Source of the DNA: Falciphora oryzae
Taxonomy: Eukaryota > Ascomycota > Sordariomycetes > Magnaporthales > Magnaporthaceae
Reading direction: 5' to 3'
NCBI GenBank assembly: GCA_000733355.1
Contig: JNVV01000005.1
Span: 955,060-1,019,059, forward strand
Length of the DNA stretch: 64,000 nucleotides
Below, in pieces: positions 22,669 to 34,306 of this stretch (positions are counted from its first letter, which is position 1; each line of letters begins with the position of its first letter). Made by a program: the position numbers and the translations under genes. The notes below the pieces were generated by a model. The model was not told where the DNA came from and made no database searches. It saw only the letters and a list, made by a program, of their open reading frames with translations.

Positions 22669-24353
22669 GGTAGTTGTTTAAACAAGACAAAGGATGCTAG
22701 GTTGACTGACGAGGGGTCGAAGGCGGGTGTCAGTTTCGGAGACAAGACTTCGATAGGAGACAGGCACAGAGATTATCTGGACGGACGGAAGATTGGGCTC
22801 TGTAGGGCAGACACTTGTAGGTGACTAGGGCTGCTTGCGAAGTCGAGAAGATGGTGGCTGTGGTGTCGGGGGAGGGAAAGTGGCAAAGTGATGGCTCAGA
22901 GAACGGAAACTAATGTGGGCAGAAACAGGCAGCATGGATTTTGGGGAGTAGCGAGACTGAGAGGGATCTGAGGTGGCGCGGTACTGTTGTTGAGGGGAGT
23001 GCTCGCCGGGAAGCCAGGCACCTCGAGGCAGTGCGAGGGATGGTAGGAGGTCTCAACAGCCCAACAGCTGATGGCAGATTGTACTTACCGGGAAAGCGTA
23101 CCGGCCAAAGAGACAAGACACCAACTGGGGACAGGCACTGGAGGCACTGGATGCACGTCCAGGGAAGTCAGGCCGAGGCGTCGAGGTCGGTGAGGCAGGG
23201 ATGAAGAGGATATCTAGGAAATCAGAAACAGCAGATAGGTTGACAAGAGAAGAGATAAAGGACCTCTGCTGAAGAAACAAAGGTGTTGACACGAGAATCG
23301 CCTAACGAGAGATGATGCTGCCGTCTGCTGCGAGGAGTCGAGAGGTGACAAACGGTGGGGGAGAGGAGATGGTGGTGAGGCGTGTCGGAAAAGGGCTCCC
23401 GAGTTTGTGTGGGAGGTTTATATCTGTGTTGAGCACAAGAAGGAATTGTCTGATTGGACAGTTCTTGGGGTTGACACCCCTTGGAGCGGCAGGAACTCGA
23501 TTATTTTCTGCTATAGGAAGGCACGTCCTCGACAAGGCACCGCACAGCGCCGCCGGGGGGACTTGACTTTTCGTGGCACCAGCTATGCTTTCCATCCCGT
23601 CAAACCCCCACGATCACTGGCAGAGAGGTAGGTGCCTACTGGGCCACGATGACTGCAGTACCGCGTCCATCTTGGAGTGCGGGAAAGTTCCAGAGACTTG
23701 GGTCTGCCTGCCGTAGACAGCCAGCCGTGTTGGCCCACCAAGGCTCAAAGAGACTTGCGGCCTGCTGTCCGGAATAGAAGCGAACATCCATCGCCATTGG
23801 ATTCCATTGCAGCAGCAAAGCGCAGAAAACAGCAACTGGACGGGCGAGCATTTGTTTGCTATGCTAGCAGAAGGACTTCGGGGTTGGCAGACCAAACCGG
23901 CGTATCTGATATCGAGGTCCAATGTGTTGGGGCATGAACTCAATAACATCGCGTTCGTCCTGCTGAAGTCGTCTTCACGTGACAGACCCGTATTCTGTGT
24001 CACAGTCTTGGCCCGCCGCTGTCCCCCACCAATGCCATATGTTGAGAACGGACCAGGGGGCCAGCTCTAACAAACGGGACAGGCCAGGCAGTATTCACTC
24101 GGCCGCTGCTACCTCGTGAGGATTCAGCATTCGAGACGATCAAATTGCTTTCGTTCTTTCCTTGACACCTGCTTTCCTGTAGTCTGCGGAGGGCTTTGGA
24201 TGGATGGTCAGCCTTGCCTCAGAGGCCCATAGGATGAACCACCACCTGCACCTAGCGTACCCCTGCAGCCAAACTCTTTTCCACTAGCAGGAGAGAACAA
24301 AGCGTAGGAGCAACAACATCAGCAGGAGCAGTGACCCCAACACAACCGCCACG
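22669..24353. other. Divergent intergenic region between GNAT gene and ARL2
   Basis: 1.7 kb shared promoter region. It is GA-rich on the plus strand between 22860 and 23400, meaning CT-rich upstream of the GNAT start, as often seen in 5' leaders of fungal genes. A 5' leader intron is possible but not decided. No gene is seen. Confidence 0.55.
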
Positions 24354-25521
24354 ATGCTGTCTATTCTTCGGAAGGCAAGGCTCAAGGACAAGGAGCTCCG
24401 GATCTTGATGCTGTGAGTAGTGAAGGTGCATGTAGATTGCCTTCCATCTGCGTGATTCTTTTGGCCTCCTGCGCTCAGGGAGGAGCGAACGCTGAGCCGC
24501 CGGCTGGGCATGTGCCAGGGGTCTCGACAACGCTGGGAAAACCACAATTGTCAAGAAGATCATGGGCGAGGATGTCAACACCGTCAGCCCGACCCTCGGC
24601 TTCATCATCAAGACAATCGACTACGAGGGGTGAGTACGAGCGAGAGGGGTGCATCCCCCCACCTGCCCGGCGCCGAGGCGTCGTCCAAGGCACCACACCC
24701 GCTAATGCATCTGATGCCCAACCAAAACCAGCTACAAGCTGAACATCTGTGAGTTGCCCCTGGCGACTGTTTACCCCTGGACGGATTGTTTTGCATGGTG
24801 GGGCACCACACGCGTCATCGTACTTGCACACTGACGGCGAGGCGCCAACCTTGGTGTTTAGGGGACGTCGGCGGCCAGAAGACGCTCAGGTCTTACTGGC
24901 GCAACTACTTTGAGAAGACAGATGCCCTGATCTGGGTCGTCGACGCGACCGACCGCCTGAGAATCGACGACTGCCGTGTGGAGCTCGCAGGTCTGCTCCA
25001 GGAGGAGGTGCGTGCGTGCGTGTCGTCTTGGGCGCCGTCTCCTTTGTCCCCCTGCGTCATGACCCCTCCTCCCCTCCCCTGGACTCTTCTCGGATATCAC
25101 CGGCTACATGCCAAGAACAGGAGTGCCTCCCTTGGGACAATTGCTAACTTGTGTGGGCACTTGCTTCTCTTCGCTCGCCACAGCGTCTGTCGGGAGCCAG
25201 CCTTGTGGTGTTCGCCAACAAAACAGATGTCAACGGCTGCATGCAGAGGGACGAGATAATCCAGGTTTGTTTATTCCTTATTTCCCCCCCGCTGTGCCGA
25301 AGTGGGATCTCGGGATTCCATGGTAGGGCAGGCGGCCCGGCAAGGTTCGATGGCGCTCACACAAGACTGTTTCTCACCCACCCCCGCAGGCACTGCAACT
25401 CAACGAGATCAGGACCCATCGGTGGAACCTGCTGGAGTGCAGCGCAATGACGGGCCAGAACCTCAGGGAGGGCCTGGCCTGGGTTGTCGAGGATGCAAAG
25501 GCGAGACTGTTCCTTTACTGA
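24354..25521 (+). CDS. ARL2: ARL2-type small GTPase (tubulin folding)
   Basis: Six exons: 24354-24412, 24519-24629, 24732-24748, 24862-25007, 25184-25264 and 25390-25521 (181 aa); phases agree at every junction. ARL2 (Cin4/Alp41) works with tubulin cofactors D and C in microtubule biogenesis. Motifs: P-loop GLDNAGKTT (GxxxxGK[S/T]), switch I Thr in [12 protein letters not shown], switch [24 protein letters not shown] and the CSAMTG guanine-binding motif. The N-terminus [18 protein letters not shown] matches ARL2 rather than ARF, as it has no Gly2 myristoylation site. Exon 3 is only 17 nt and codes for YKLNI, with split codons at both ends. Confidence 0.96.
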
Positions 25522-26535
25522 TGTATTTATTTATTTGCTTTTCGATGTGGTCGTGCTTCATCCTTTTTTGATAGCAAGCAATCCAGGCACACAAACAATG
25601 CCAGCATCAATGCGAGCCATGCAATGTGTTGTCTCAGTATCACCCGACATCAAATGTGCTGCCGGCCCGGTCGCGCATGGGCAAGCGGGAGATCGCCGGG
25701 CCTCTCGAAGCGGGCCGTCGAGGCTGGAAAGAAAGAGCTGTGGTTTGCTCAGAGGTGCCTCCAACAAAACATTGGCGTGATACAGCGTGTCCCTGGACTC
25801 GTCAGCCCTCGGACAGGGTGAGCTCCAGCTCTTGTGAAAGCTAACTGGCACGGGTTCCTGGCAGCACACCGGTGCAGCCACCGACCAGAGGTGAGAGCGG
25901 CTCTTGAGCTGCATGGCACCAGTGGAAAGGAAAAACCACTGTCTTTCTAGTTGAAACACCCTAAATCATAACTCCTCCATGAATGAAAAAGGAAGATCCT
26001 GGTTCGTTGGGCTCTAGCTATGATTAGCGGGCACGGCCGGACGCTGCTTGTCTTTGAACTAAACAAAAAACGCCTCAGTAAACACTCGGTGAGTCGATTA
26101 CATAACCTCGCTCATTGGAAATGTTCATGTGCCTCGCAGGCATTATCTCACCCCCCACAATGGCATAGTCGCGGCTCATCGGCGGCACAGTCTCCCTAGC
26201 AAAAACTTGCACCCAACACAAACCTAGACCTGGGTCCCAGAGCCGAGAGCGTTGCGGGCGGGACCACCCCTCTCCACCCTGCTAATTTGTGATCCATCGT
26301 TCAGTCGTGACGGTTCGCTCCCCCTGGGCTGCTTGTTTACTCCCAGCAGCAGGCATTGAACCCAACCCGAACCGTCAAGTACCGGCCGACCTAGCCCAAA
26401 AACCCGTCCCATCCGCCGCCAGCGAGCTTGTGTGCCTGTCTCTGCTGTGTGCTGCTGCTGCTGCTGCCGCCTGCGCCGCCAGCCTGTGTCATGCGAGCTC
26501 CCGACTGCTCCCCCACCGCCTAGTCCCCTCGAACC
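25522..26535. other. Intergenic region upstream of the gelsolin-repeat gene
   Basis: Contains the ARL2 3' flank and the downstream gene's promoter and leader (CTG-rich around 26449-26466). No convincing ORF or RNA gene. Confidence 0.6.
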
Positions 26536-29500
26536 ATGTCCGACGAAGTGTCGAGCTTTTTGCGAGACGTAGAGCAGCTGAAGGGGCGCCGCACCGAAGA
26601 GGACGAGGCCAGGTCCAGAGAGCTGGAAGAGAAGATTCTGCAAGAAAGACGCGAGCGCCAGGCAAGACGCGAGGGTACGTTTTCTTTCCGTCTCTTTCAG
26701 CTGTTTACAAGGCCGCCCGATTCGTCCTCGACGACTATACACTATGCACCCCTTCTTTCCTCGTGTTTCCCCCAGCAGCCGCCTCCGCGTCAACAACGCC
26801 GCCAAAACCCACCCACCTTGGAGAGTCTGCCTGTCTCTGTGCGCGTCAAGCTCGAGCTCTGTGCTGCCCTGCAACGAGGCTACTTGCCTTAGGTGGCCAC
26901 CGGTTTCTCCGACGGCGCACCACCAGGGCAATTGGTCCGCTCCCACTTGTCTTTGCCCGTTTTTTTTTTTTTTTTTTTTTGTTTTGTGCTGGTCGTCTGT
27001 TCCCGGCTTGGTGCCCGTGTCATGTTTACACCTACCCCGGGCCAAATCCACTGACAACTCTTATTTTTCTTCTTCTATTGCTTTAGAACGCGCAAGATCG
27101 ATATCTCCTCAAAAATCGTCACCCGCACACACCCCCCCGCCGACCTTGCACCGAAAACAAGCCTCGCAAATTTTGGATGGCTTGAACCTAGATTCGTCTC
27201 CTCGATTTGGCACTCCCGAGCCCCAGCAACCCCGCGTGTTCGAGAGCGACGACGGCACCACACCCGCCACGATGGCGTCCGAAGACTACTCTTCAACCTC
27301 CCCCACCAAGGAGAACGAGTCCCCATTCGACGCCGACTCCAAGACTTCCAACGGCGGTCCACAGGCACGGGCAATGTCTTGGCAGAGGCGGCCCGGATCA
27401 CAAGCCGCGGAACGGCCCAAAAGCAGGCCCTTGTCTATGATGGCCGCAGAGAATGCGGCCGCGCGATCGACCGGCGGTGGCGTTTCTGACGAGGTCGATT
27501 CGGCGGCCGCTCCCTCGAGAGATCAGATAGCACATGCCCTCTCGTCCAAGGACCCCTCCTGGTTCCGCCAGACCGCCGATCGCGGGCAGAACTCGGCCGC
27601 CTACCGCCGCAGCCAGGCCGAGGACGACACGCCGCGCATGGATATGTCCTCAGCCAACGCTGAGCTGCCTGGCATGTCGCGCCAGCAACAGACCGCCACC
27701 TCGCCGTCACCTACAGAGCCCACAGAACCCCACAAGAGTACCGCTGACCTCAGGTCTCGGTCACCCGCGCTTTACGGCAAGATGGGCTCTCCCATGTCTC
27801 TCACCTCTGCTCAGAGGCTGAACCCGCCCACCGGCGCGGACGCGGCAGGAGACGGCGAGATCTCGCCTCTTGAGCGGGTTCCTCAGATGTCACCGTCTCT
27901 GGGACGGATTTCCCCGACCAGGCCCATCTCGCCCACCAAGGGCATGGGCGGTTTCGTGCAGAGTGCCATGATGAAGCGGACGGACAGCGTCAAGAGGTGG
28001 AGTGTCCACTCCCCAGCGGGCCTTCAACGGGCCGACACGGTGGCTTCCAACCGGAACAGCGTGGACATCACTCGTATGGGCGCGGGACACTCTCACTCGC
28101 GATCAGCTAGCGTCTATCGTGCCGAGAGCATCTCTAGGCCGACCTCGGGGCCAAACTCGAGGCCAACGTCGAGCCACGGTGCCAAAGACGAAGCCGTTGA
28201 CGCCGGTCCTGGCGAGTCGGCGGCGCCACATGCAGAGGAAGCCAAGCCAGAGGAGGACAAGACCGAGCCGCCGGTCAGCCCGTCCAAGACGATGGACCCG
28301 CGGCGCTGGAGTCCCACCAAGTCCTCCAGCTGGCTTGAGGCGGCGCTTAACAAGCCAGACTCGCCGAAGCCGAAGCAGAGCTCTGCGCCGAGTAACCACA
28401 ACCAGCCTACCTGGATGGCTGAGCTGAATAAGGCCAAGACTCAGAAGGGTGGCGACCCTGGCACCGGGACCACCCGCGGTCCCTCGGCAACCCATAAACA
28501 CGAGGTTAAGGTCGGTGGACTGCTCCGGTCGACGCCCATGGGAACCGGTGTCAAGCCAACGCCACTCCCTGGCAAGATACACACCCCATCGCTTGGCACA
28601 GGCAGGCTTTCCGTCTCGGATCTGCGCGGTAACCTTACAAAGCCGTCACCTGCGCCGGACGATAACCAGCGATCTTTTGGTGATGCTCCTGAGAAGAAGA
28701 CGCTTTCTTCCACTATCGACGTGTCGAAGCCTGAGACGCCTCCTAAAAAAGACTTCCGGGCGAGCCTCAAGCCCTTCCAGCCGCCCCCCGCCAGCACTGC
28801 CGGAGGGAACGCTAACGAGCTGAAGAACGTGTTTGGATCGCTCCGCAAAACCAGGACGCAGAACTACGTCGCACCGGACGAGCTGAAGGACAACATCACG
28901 AGGGGACTGGCTGCTTTGAACGTTACAGGCGGCCCCAAGCCATCTGTCCGCAAGGACGAGTTCAAGGACGCGATACTACAGAAGAAGGCGGAGTTCCAAA
29001 AGGCAAAGATAGAGGGCCGAGGAGTCACGCGCAACGTCAGCGATGCCGCCGAGAAGCCACTGCCTGAGGGCCTGGTCAAGAAGTTGGAGCTTGGCCTCTC
29101 GGGCTCTATCGGGGCCAGGAAGGGCTCCATTATCTCGGAGGTGACTGCGGCAGTTGAGGCCAAGCCTGCCGAGTCCTCCAGGCCTGCCGACTACTCCAGG
29201 TCGACCAGCATATCTACACCGTTCAAGCCGACATCACCACAGCCTGGAGGGTCTCCGGCAGCGGCGCCCAAGCCTCTGGGCGGTCGTCTCGCAGACCGCT
29301 TCAACCCGGCGCTGGCCGGACTGCTGGCGCGAGGGCCACCAGGAGCGGGTGTAGGAGGTCCTGGCAGTGCATCCGAGTCGTCAGGTAGCCAGGGCGCATC
29401 GGGAAACAGTAATTCCGTCGAGCCTTCAGCCCCTGGCCCTCAGCTCACACACATGACCAAGGGACGAGCCCGAGGTCCACCAAGGAAAGCCCCGAGCTCT

Positions 29501-31758
29501 GTCGCAAAGCCCGCGGGAGAAACCGCTGTGAGCTCAGCGACGTCTCAGCCTAAGCCTGCAGCTGTATTGCCCACCGATGAACAGCCTGCTCCAGTTGTCC
29601 CCGCCACTGCCGCTAAGTCCCCGTCCCCGGTGGTTCCACAGGAACGCTTCTCGAGGCCTAAGTCCTCCTACGGAACCTCGCTCAACGAGTCTGCCTCCAT
29701 GGCGGACCCTTTCAAGCAGCCTGTAACTATTGCTCCTGCTAATGAGGCCTCGCCAATGGACTCGCCGCGGCCTAAATCTCGCTCTGCCACGTCCCCTACC
29801 AAGAATTTCCACGAGCAGGTTGCGGCCCTGGCGCGTGGAAGGCAGGGATTACCGGAGCCCGAGCCGGCTGAGCAAGAAGAACCGGCCGCGCCGGTGTCAC
29901 CGCCGAAGAGCCTTCATGTCAGACGCATGTCGAAGTTCTTTGACGAGTCGGCCACGAAGCCCGAGCCTGAGCAAGTGCGTCCGCTCTCTCCTTCCAAGAC
30001 CGGCACTATTCGCCGCCTTCCGGAGTTCGAGCCGGCCAAGCCCCTCTCACCCCAGAAGACTGGTGGCCGTCAGCTGCCAGAGCCGCCCAGGTCTCCTCCC
30101 AAGCAGATTAGGGATGAGCAGCCAGCCTCTGGAAGCAACACACCTACGCTGAAAAGCAGGATGTCGGGCTTTTTCGCCGCCGCGGCAGCGTCTCAGTCGC
30201 CGACCATCGACTCGAGGAGGAACACGCTCCACTCGCGGTCGAGGTCGCTAGCCAGGGAGCAGATCCAGCCTCTCCCGATCCCGGATAAGGAGGATCCCCG
30301 GTCGCCTCCGTCGCACTCACCCGTGCGGTCGCCCACTAAGGAAATCGCGTCAACGCTCAACGAGTTCTTCGGCCGCAGCAGGCCGACGCGCGACTACAGG
30401 GTTGACGCGGCCGAGATCCTGATGCGCCGACCCGAGGGCAGCGGCGCCGCCAAGATCAAGACGCTGTCGGCGCAGCTGTTCCGTGTCGGCGCCGACGGCA
30501 AGAAGCAGCCCGTGCCCGCGCACCAGGATAGGGTCCTGTTCGAGGCCGAGATGTACCTGTGCGTGCACTCGTTCGCCGACGCCGACTCTGGCCGCCAGGA
30601 CGCCGAGGTCTACTTCTGGGCTGGCGACGAGGTCCCGCCCTCGGCTGTCGAGGACGCCCAGCTATTTGTGGGCCGCGAGGCGCGCGCCATGGGCGGCCGG
30701 CTCGTCAAGCTGAGGCAGGGCAAGGAGACGACCGAATTCCTGCAGGCGCTCGGCGGCATCGTCACGGTGCGCCGCGGCTCGGGCGCAAAGTACGACCAGC
30801 TGGCGCCCAGCATGCTCTGCGGGCGGCGCCACCTCGGTCAGGTGACCTTCGACGAGGTCGACTTCTCGCCGCACAGCCTGTGCTCGGGCTTCGTCTACCT
30901 CGTCACCAAGAACGGCCAGTGCCACATGTGGAAGGGTAAAGGGAGCGACGTCGAGGAGCTGGGGTGCGCGCGCCTGGTCGGCATGGAGCTCGCGCTCATG
31001 GGCGAGCTCGTCGAGGTCGACGACGGCGCCGAGACCGAGGAGTTCTGGAACCTGTTTGGCGCCGCCGACGGGACCGCTAGGGCGGTCTCGGCCGACCACT
31101 GGAGGCTGAAGCCCAACTACCCCAAGTATAGCGCGCGGCTGTTCAGGTCGGACGCTGGGGACCGGCAGCAGGTAAGCGAGCCTGAGAACGAAGTCCCTGA
31201 AACTGAAGTCTTGTCTTTGTCGTTTCTTTGAATTTTGTTTTTTTGTGATGTAGCCAGCCAGCCAGCCAGCCAGCCATAAACTAATCATCAATACACAACA
31301 AAACCACCTAGATTGCCGAAATCTGGCCCTTCAACCAGGCCGACCTGGATCCGGCTGGCATCTACATCCTGGACGCCTTCTTCGAGATGTACATCGTGGT
31401 CGGCTACGGCGCGCAGGCGCAGTACGCCTCGTTCCGCAACGCGCTCGACTTTGCACAGGAGTACGCCATCCTAGCCTCGTCCATGGAGGACCGCCCCTTC
31501 GTGCCCATCTCGACCGTCGTGCTCGAGGGCATCCCGCGCGACCTCAAGAGCGTCTTCCGCAAGTGGCGCGACGCCGCCAGCCCCACGCGCATGAACGCCG
31601 GCGCCGCCTCGCCGGGCGACAGCATCAGCAGGGGCGCGTCGCCAGTCGGCGGCCTCACGGCCAACGCTGTCGGTGGTAGTGCCAGCCCCGGCCTCAAGAG
31701 GGCTAGGAGTCTGAGGATCGTGCCGCTGAACCAGGCGCTGCTGGCGCTGGCTGAGTAG
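26536..31758 (+). CDS. DUF4045 plus gelsolin-repeat protein (villin-like)
   Basis: Three exons: 26536-26674, 27087-31171 and 31312-31758 (1,556 aa). The first intron (412 nt) has GTACGT, CTTTAG and a long poly-T. Exon 1 codes MSDEVSSFLRDVEQLKGRR and a charged coiled-coil-like helix (ARSRELEEKILQERRERQARRE). The next roughly 1,200 residues are Ser/Pro-rich with many SPTK/SPPK-like sites and the repeated motif WLAEL-type (PTWMAELNKAKTQKGG), the fungal DUF4045 pattern. From about residue 1,265 come gelsolin-type repeats: LFRVGADGKKQPVPAHQ, DAEVYFWAGDEVP, FVYLVTKNGQCHMWKG, and YILDAFFEMYIVVGYGAQ in the last exon. Such proteins probably bind, cap or sever actin. Actin binding here is inference. 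The frame also runs open upstream from 26744, but only through the intron. Confidence 0.85.
31252..31275. repeat. (AGCC)n repeat in intron 2 of the gelsolin-repeat gene
   Basis: About six AGCC units in the 140-nt intron between 31172 and 31311, upstream of the CTAAT branch. It is small and likely variable. Confidence 0.9.
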
Positions 31759-32713
31759 AGAGTTGAAGAGTTGTTTCCGGTGTTTGGTCTGTTTTTATTC
31801 CGTCTTTCTTTGTCTTCTTCGTCCCATGTCATAATCAACGAGAAACGGCGCACATGTATTAAGTCTTATTGTGGTGGTGTCGAAAAAACAAAACAAGGGG
31901 GATGGATGGGGTGGGGGTTTTGGTCATGGAGGGCGCATTTCTGCTTTCCACTACGGCGGCCAACAGCCGGGACCACACTCATGATGAGAAAATTTTCTGG
32001 AGTCGGTGGCGTTGCTTTTTTTTTTTTTTTTTCATTGTCGAATGTCAAAACTACATGCAAAAAACGACCGGATTGCTGCTGGTTGTTTTTGCATTCTCAT
32101 GGCTTGTTGTTATATTCATGTTGCAATCATCTCTCTACTATTACACACGATTCACTCGGACTCTCACTCTGTTCTGTCTCTTGCCCTTTTCTTCGACACC
32201 CTCAATCGTACTTCTGATACCAAAGGGGCGGAGGGTTATCTCTGGTTGGTTTCTTCACTTGTTCGCTTGTCGACTCGAAAGGGTGGAAGAAATTCGTTCT
32301 CTTGGGTGGGAGTAAGCCTTCACAAGGCACAACGCTCGGGAACACACGGACGATTTTCACGGCGTTCCAACGGACATCAGGGACAAACGGCCACAATGAT
32401 TGCTGCCCAAGCTCTCTTTCTTTTTATCAGTCAGAGAGTAGGATGGGGTTCCCCTGGCAAGACTCCGTTGTGGGCTATCTGGTAGTCTAGGTAGCTAGTA
32501 CCGGTTGAGAAATGTAGGATGTAGAGAACCCAACGCAGAACCGCTTCATGTGCGGAACTTGTGCCCAGCAGGGATGTATCGACGTTATCGTCCGCTAACT
32601 ACGTATCATTACTACTCAATGGTTGCCTGGGCATGTGACAATAGGCACGCCCAACAGATCTGGGCAGACAGGTCTGATCATCGGCTCTATGCCCTCCTTT
32701 GAGAAGTTCTGTT
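31759..32713. other. Intergenic region between convergent genes
   Basis: 3' flanks of the gelsolin-repeat gene and the RGG/membrane ORF. T-rich tract near 32014-32031. No gene seen. Confidence 0.6.
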
Positions 32714-33595
32714 TTAGTAGAAAAGGGGCGCAGAGCCATTCATAGTGAAACCGTTCTGAGCCGCAACGTCTCCCCCATCAATGGACTGGCCCTTATCCTC
32801 GTCCGTCTCCTCCTCCACAGGCGGGGCTGGCGACGAGGGCAACATCAGCTCGAGCGTGAGCGGGTCGAGGAAGAAGAGCCTGTGTCCTTGATACGAGGTG
32901 GCCCAGCGCAGCACGATAATGGCGAGGCGGCCGCAGGTGCGCATGACTCTGTTGGCCACGACCCAGCCGTGCCGGATGGCGTCCAAGACGGCCAAGAGGG
33001 TCAGCCAGGGCGCGACAGCGATGTAGGCGACGGCTTGGAAGACACCATGCATGCCAAGGACAAATAGGCCGGCCGCGGCGAGGGCGGCGATGAGGCCGAG
33101 GTCGATAAGAGCGCCAGCGGCCGAGTGGGCGGCGCGGGCGCCTAGGATGGCGGCGATGCGCGTCGCGTGGTAGGCGCAGGCGCCCACGAGCTGGTGCTGC
33201 ACGCCGCGGCGGCCGAGCAGCTCCCCGGCGGCTTGGGCCAGGCTCGAGTCCTGTAGTTGGTGCTGAACCGCGTTGCGCACGGTTTCGAGGCGGGAGGAGC
33301 GTCGTGTGGCGGCGCCGTTGCTGTTGTCACCACCATGACCCACATAATCATCATTGACGCCACCACCGCGGCGGCGGGTACGTCCGCCACGGCCACCACG
33401 GTTACCACGACCTGCTCCCTTGTTTCCACGCCCGCGTCCCCGTCCTCGGCCTCCCCCTCTCCGGGATGGAGTAGCCTGCGATGTGGGTGTGGTGGGGGTT
33501 GGTGGAGCGGCATCGACACCAGGCGATGGTGGAGTGGGCAGGCTGCCATAGCTATCAGTCTCATTCTTGCCGCCTTCGCGCCGTCCGGAGCTGTA
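32714..33595 (-). CDS. Start-less ORF: Pro/Thr linker, RGG region, membrane segments; in frame behind MED10
   Basis: 293 codons that begin right after the TAG (33596-33598) of MED10 and stay in its frame. There is no ATG until the middle of the ORF. Order: Gly/Ser linker, Pro/Thr-rich stretch (PPTPTTPTSQATPSRRGGG), an RGG/RG box (GRGRGRGRGNKGAGRGNRGG), a helical part (RLETVRNAVQHQLQDSSLAQ), then at least two hydrophobic segments (LIDLGLIAALAAAGLFVLG and FQAVAYIAVAPWLTLLAVL) and an acidic tail. The ordered low-complexity-to-membrane structure argues for real coding sequence. The start is unresolved: it may be joined to MED10 by an intron spanning the TAG (for example 33540-33599, 60 nt, weak GTCCTA donor, CTGAT branch), made by readthrough, or have its own hidden first exon (for example ATG near 33562 spliced to CAG near 33474). 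Function unknown. Confidence 0.55.
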   Translation of the reverse strand, partial: YSSGRREGGKNETDSYGSLPTPPSPGVDAAPPTPTTPTSQATPSRRGGGRGRGRGRGNKGAGRGNRGGRGGRTRRRGGGVNDDYVGHGGDNSNGAATRRSSRLETVRNAVQHQLQDSSLAQAAGELLGRRGVQHQLVGACAYHATRIAAILGARAAHSAAGALIDLGLIAALAAAGLFVLGMHGVFQAVAYIAVAPWLTLLAVLDAIRHGWVVANRVMRTCGRLAIIVLRWATSYQGHRLFFLDPLTLELMLPSSPAPPVEEETDEDKGQSIDGGDVAAQNGFTMNGSAPLFY

Positions 33596-34306
33596 CTAGG
33601 ACTGCCGGGCGGCCGCGGCTGGTTGTTGGGCAGCAGCAGCAGGTGTGTTGTTGTTGGCGACGCCTCCTCTAGCGTGAGCACCAGCAGGAGCCGGAGCGGG
33701 GGCGGGAGTGGTGGCGGCGACGACTTGGTCGACGTCGTCACGCAGCTCGGGCAGGGCGGTGCGCATCTCGCCGGCCAGGACGTCGCGGAACGACTCGAAG
33801 GCGTGCAGCTTGCCGCGCATGAGCTGGTTGCCGCGGCGGACGACCTCGACGAACTCGCGCGTGTAGATGTCCGGGTTGCGGCCGTTCTCGACGTACTGGA
33901 TCAGCTCCGTCGGAACGTGCGGCAGCCGCGTCGAGCTAGCCGTCGAGATAGCGTGGATCTCCTGCAGGGTGGCCGAGAGGGTTTTCCTAGAAGAAATGTC
34001 AGTAGGAAGCACAGATCAAAAGAATTGTGCCGTGTCCATCTGCCTGGCCCACACCGTTCGTTCCATGAAGGAGGAAACTCACAGCTCACTGGCGACGACT
34101 TCCTTGCTGGATTGCGTTCCGACATTGTCGTACTGCGTCACCTGGACCATGACCTGGTACAGGCCTTGGATGACATCCTTGAGCTGATCTGTATTGGCAG
34201 CGTGTTAGCCGTGGCGCATAGGTCATCTTGAGGAGGGAGGAGAGGCGCAGGCCATGCCTTCAACTTCGTCGATGCTCTGCAGGCTGGCTCCCTCGGTGCG
34301 CGCCAT
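33596..34306 (-). CDS. MED10: Mediator complex subunit 10 (Nut2)
   Basis: Three exons: 34258-34306, 34083-34188 and 33596-33986 (181 aa). Med10 belongs to the middle module of Mediator and works in RNA polymerase II transcription. Start MARTEGASLQSIDEVE, then D QLKDVIQGLYQVMVQVTQ, the conserved Med10 helix, YDNVGTQSSKEVVASEL, LPHVPTELIQYVENGRNP and DIYTREFVEVVRRGNQLMRG; all are typical of the family. Introns 2 and 3' sites are canonical. Intron 1 has no usable GT donor in the right phase: the only phase-correct join that restores EVE|D|QLKD uses GC at 34257-34256, so it is a probable GC-AG intron with CTAAC branch and CAG. The C-terminus is Ala/Pro/Gln-rich and ends at TAG, after which the frame stays open for 293 codons. 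Confidence 0.93.

Noticed and set aside
26744..27086. Upstream extension of the gelsolin-repeat ORF
   Set aside because: It reads through the first intron, including its poly-T; exon 1 at 26536 joins in phase with good splice sites.
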